A stretch of DNA of 64,000 bases, from the NCBI GenBank assembly GCA_930367205.1, contig OV884014.1:72643104-72707103 (forward strand). The letters run 5' to 3'. Under the pieces are notes generated by a model. The model searched no databases. It was not told the origin of the DNA and worked only from the letters and a program-made list of their open reading frames with translations. This DNA comes from Acanthosoma haemorrhoidale. Lineage: Eukaryota; Arthropoda; Insecta; Hemiptera; Acanthosomatidae. Position 1 is the stretch's first letter; the number at the start of each line of letters is the position of its first letter. Shown piece after piece: positions 61,101-64,000 of this stretch. Position numbers and translations under genes: made by a program.

Positions 61101-63750
61101 ATCAAAAATGTCCAGTTCATGAAATTCATCTTTTTATCACTAATATAAAATAGTAAAAACATTTCTGCTATAAAATTGGATGTTTCTTTATATGGAGGCA
61201 TAAATTCCCCTTGCAAAAGACTTCCATTAAATCATATTTATTTGCTGGTTTCATAATTTTTTCTGCCACTAGTATACCAGAATCTTTCAGAACGTACTAG
61301 TTTCAAATCAAATTCAGCTACTTCACTAAACCTACTTCCTCCCCATTATAAATATGTAGCCACTCTAAATCCCTCCAAAACCGACAAATATAAATGCAAA
61401 AAAGTTGGCGGAAACCCGTAGGCTGTAAACGGATGATTTTTTTCGGTCTAAAAAGGGACAGAATAGCCGATCGGAAGAGCCCAGTTTGTGCCGTGAAGCT
61501 TTCCAATTAGAAGGCAGGATTATACCGTCGCCCTTATTCCCTAATTCCTGATCCTCAGCCCTTTCACACAAATCTCTTTTCATGAGGGGGAGGGCCTTCT
61601 CAGAATTACTGGCCTGAGCTCTCCTATTCTCCACTGCCACCAATCGCAACCCCCCCCCCCCCCTCCCGAATGTCCTCTCTCTTCCACTCCATTCAAACAG
61701 GCTCACACGCCTGGTGCTAATACCACCTAATGTAACTGTATCAATTTGGCTCTCTTTTTCCTCTCTCTATCTGTCTCTTTTATTTATTTTTTTTGTATGG
61801 GGCAAACACTTTATTTTGCTTTTGCATTTGTTTTTTTAAGATGTAAAGGGTCTGTGTCCCGTTCGATTTACTTTGAAAGCGTTTTCATACCACCCATTCA
61901 AACTGAGAACTCACAGAGAATATTCCATAAATGTGATACAGGATCATTGTTGATGGTCGTACTGCATTTCACACTTTGGTGCAGGATCCCGTTCAAGGGA
62001 ATTATATGAGGGTGGATGTGGTTTTTGTACTGCCGCAACTGCTTGGAACTGCATACAAATATATAAGTTCTATAAAAATTATTGAGAAATCTGTTGTAGT
62101 CGGTCCAAGCTTTCAACCTGTAAATTCAAAACACAGCTTGAAACTAAGACACTTGGCTAACTCACCCTATCAAGGATCAAAGACAAGATGCAAAGCCGCA
62201 TATTTCTGTTGTATCTTTGATTTTCACATTGCAAAAACTTTTTGTTAATTTGTGCTCAACCATAGGGACAAAATTTTTAGCTGGGACATAAGAAATGTTA
62301 CAGGCAAAACCGTGTTATATTTCTAAGAGTAATACATTTTTAATTAATGAACCAACAATGCTGGAATATTCCCATAAAATTTCAGATAGATTGAATAATC
62401 ATTGGGTTCTGACATGATTGGGTTCTAATTATTATTAACTGTGTTCTAGCAATCGCAGAACGTATAGACAAACAAACAAAGATATTTAATCCCTGAATAA
62501 AAGCAGAGCTCCTCACTTTGGCCTTTGAAAATAACTTCCGGATCGAGACTTAAACTGCATTTTGGAACATAAAGCATATTGCATACATAGTTTTGTTGAA
62601 CATATTTACAAAATGAAATATTGATTGGCTCATTATATGACCGTTATCGTTGAACAAAGGCATACGAGAAATGATTGCCTCCTACATTTTTGAAAGCAGA
62701 GCCTCTTCCTTTGAACTGAAAAAATAGACTGAACATTTTTTATTTGTTATATGTTTTTCTTTATTTACAATGGTATTGCCTTGGCTTTGTACATGTGGTA
62801 TTATATTGCCTTTTTTTTCCTCCTACACCGTTTCACAGGGAAGTGTTATGTTTCCTTTGTCATTTATGCCAGCATAATTAAATTCAGAGAAAAGAAAGCC
62901 AACTGTGAATTCAGGCTTTTTCTTTTATTTGTTTTTCAATTACTTTCAAAAATTTACAGTCTGTAATGAACTAACAACACCTTTTAGTGATGACGAGGAT
63001 CTTAAAAAAAACATGATGTATTAATATAATTTATTAATTATGCTTTCTTCCAATCTTATTTATAAGTGACTTTTTCTGAAGTCTCCTGCCGATTTTACTA
63101 CGCTGAATATTCACCTTAACTGTTCATGTTTTAACTCATGAAGTGTAACTGAGACTCAAATCACTTATACCTAAATCAGGTGGAGCTTTGAATTTTAAAG
63201 AGCTTTAAGAAAAAAAGTTTCAAATAGAATTTACAGCATGCTGTAACCATTTTCATTAAAAAAAAAATACAGTTTAACATACTTCAATGAAGAATTAGAA
63301 TCTTAATGTATTTATTTAAATTTATTATACTTATGGTAGACAAAGGATATATTTTCTTATTGGGGGTGTTCAAATAGATTTCATAACTTTACTCCAATCA
63401 GTGACCATCCATTTAAAAATAATTAGCTTAAAAATAAACGGTGAAAAATCATACATTAGTAGGAAACAATAGACAATACATATACCACCACCATAGATGG
63501 TATATAGATGGTGAACATAGACCACCTCGTTTCCAACAATACAAAAATTTTCTATTAAACAAATTAAAAAAATAAACAATGAAATTATTAAAAAAAAAAC
63601 TATTGATATCTTATGGAATGAATTAGATATATAAGGCTGGCTCCCAAAACTTAAGTTTTTTTTTTTACTTTCCTTCAAATTAATTTTTGTTACCGTTAAA
63701 AAAAGGTTAGTTTTTTGTAACATTTTTAACGGTAATAAAAAAACTCTCTC
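58111..63750. other. Noncoding stretch with GC-richer islands
   Basis: No gene supported. Islands lie at 58255-58570 (ATGCAAAT octamer near 58352, CAGGTAG near 58535), 59620-60010, and 61480-61700 (a 13-14-base C run near 61650). At 60320-60365 ACGTTTCGCTATC and GACATCATCAAGG resemble motifs often seen in dispersed insect repeats, but no boundary is visible. An inverted repeat around TTACCGTTAAAAA lies at 63690-63735. Confidence 0.4.
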
Positions 63751-63878
63751 TTTCATTCTTAAGGTGAGCCCTATCACATATAATACAGTAAATATAATAA
63801 GAACTATGTAAATTTATGAAAAGATTACTTATTGTGGAATCGGTAAATTAATCTGTATATTAAATAAAGGGTTTTGAA
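63751..63878 (+). repeat. Dispersed repeat family X, copy B
   Basis: Matches the reverse complement of 24297-24514 from CATTCTTAAGGTGAGCCC to AATAAAGGGTTTTG. It lacks about 75 bp in the middle and the left half of the palindrome. It is followed by a T run, not an A run, so the poly-A seen beside copy A is not shared. Confidence 0.7.
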
Positions 63879-64000
63879 TTTTTTTTTTTTAAGAAGTGGC
63901 TGGAAAGAATTAGAACTTCATATTTCAAATAGTTTCTGAGGTGTGACTGAGAAAAATGGTGAACCCGAGTTTTGACTGATATATTTCAATGTCTTTTAGA
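63879..64000. other. AT-rich window end
   Basis: T run followed by unremarkable sequence; nothing supported. Confidence 0.5.

Noticed and set aside
63370..63777. 135-codon minus-strand frame starting in repeat X
   Set aside because: Crosses the repeat boundary into AT-rich DNA; hydrophobic and low complexity with no family signature.

Overview
This is a 64 kb piece of a eukaryotic genome, most likely an arthropod and probably an insect. It is AT-rich and gene-poor. It carries degenerate Jockey-type and other LINE copies, a Ty3/Gypsy retrotransposon relic, small foldback DNA elements, a tRNA-derived SINE candidate and very long GA/CT dinucleotide arrays. I see no prokaryotic operon, rRNA gene, functional tRNA gene or CRISPR array. 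I cannot name the species; a hemipteran would fit but is a guess.

Host coding content is almost absent. The only host coding candidate is one 57 bp, phase-0 exon at 1850-1906, with a polypyrimidine tract/AG acceptor and a GTGAGT donor. If real, the window is largely intronic or flanking sequence of a big gene. Every other convincing protein-coding stretch belongs to a transposable element.

Layout. 1-2833: noncoding with the exon candidate. 2834-4762: a 5'-truncated Jockey LINE with an open reverse-transcriptase frame, bounded by a 14 bp target-site duplication (TSD). 4763-13613: noncoding with GC-richer blocks, a perfect hairpin (8398-8454) and a 140 bp GA array. 13614-30672: short LINE tails and relics (13630, 22480, 24560, 29167, 29681), a TA-flanked MITE (18731-18825), a two-copy dispersed repeat (partner at 63751), and a near-perfect foldback element with 9 bp TSDs (27440-27546). 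30673-37790: noncoding with enhancer-like blocks (inverted ETS sites at 32.9 kb) and a G-quadruplex-prone tract. 37791-42947: a nested composite in which a second Jockey-type LINE sits inside a decayed, internally deleted and partly duplicated Gypsy element. 43156-44359: another Jockey copy with TSD. 45.5-45.7 kb: SINE candidate. 49-51.5 kb: CT array, GATA-site cluster, TA array, and a Jockey 3' fragment interrupted by a LINE fragment. 55161-56137: a ~400 bp tandem duplication bounded by CT arrays and carrying four copies of a 22 bp palindrome. 57.7-58.1 kb: LINE C-terminal relic. The rest is AT-rich with occasional GC-richer islands.

The LINE copies form at least two lineages. One (FADD-type RT, TAA-rich tail) accounts for seven pieces here. 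The other (YADD-type RT, poly-A tail) accounts for two. The FADD lineage splits further into a form with and a form without a ~150 bp block at its 3' end. The islands of more balanced composition between repeats resemble arthropod conserved noncoding or enhancer DNA, but conservation cannot be tested from one sequence.
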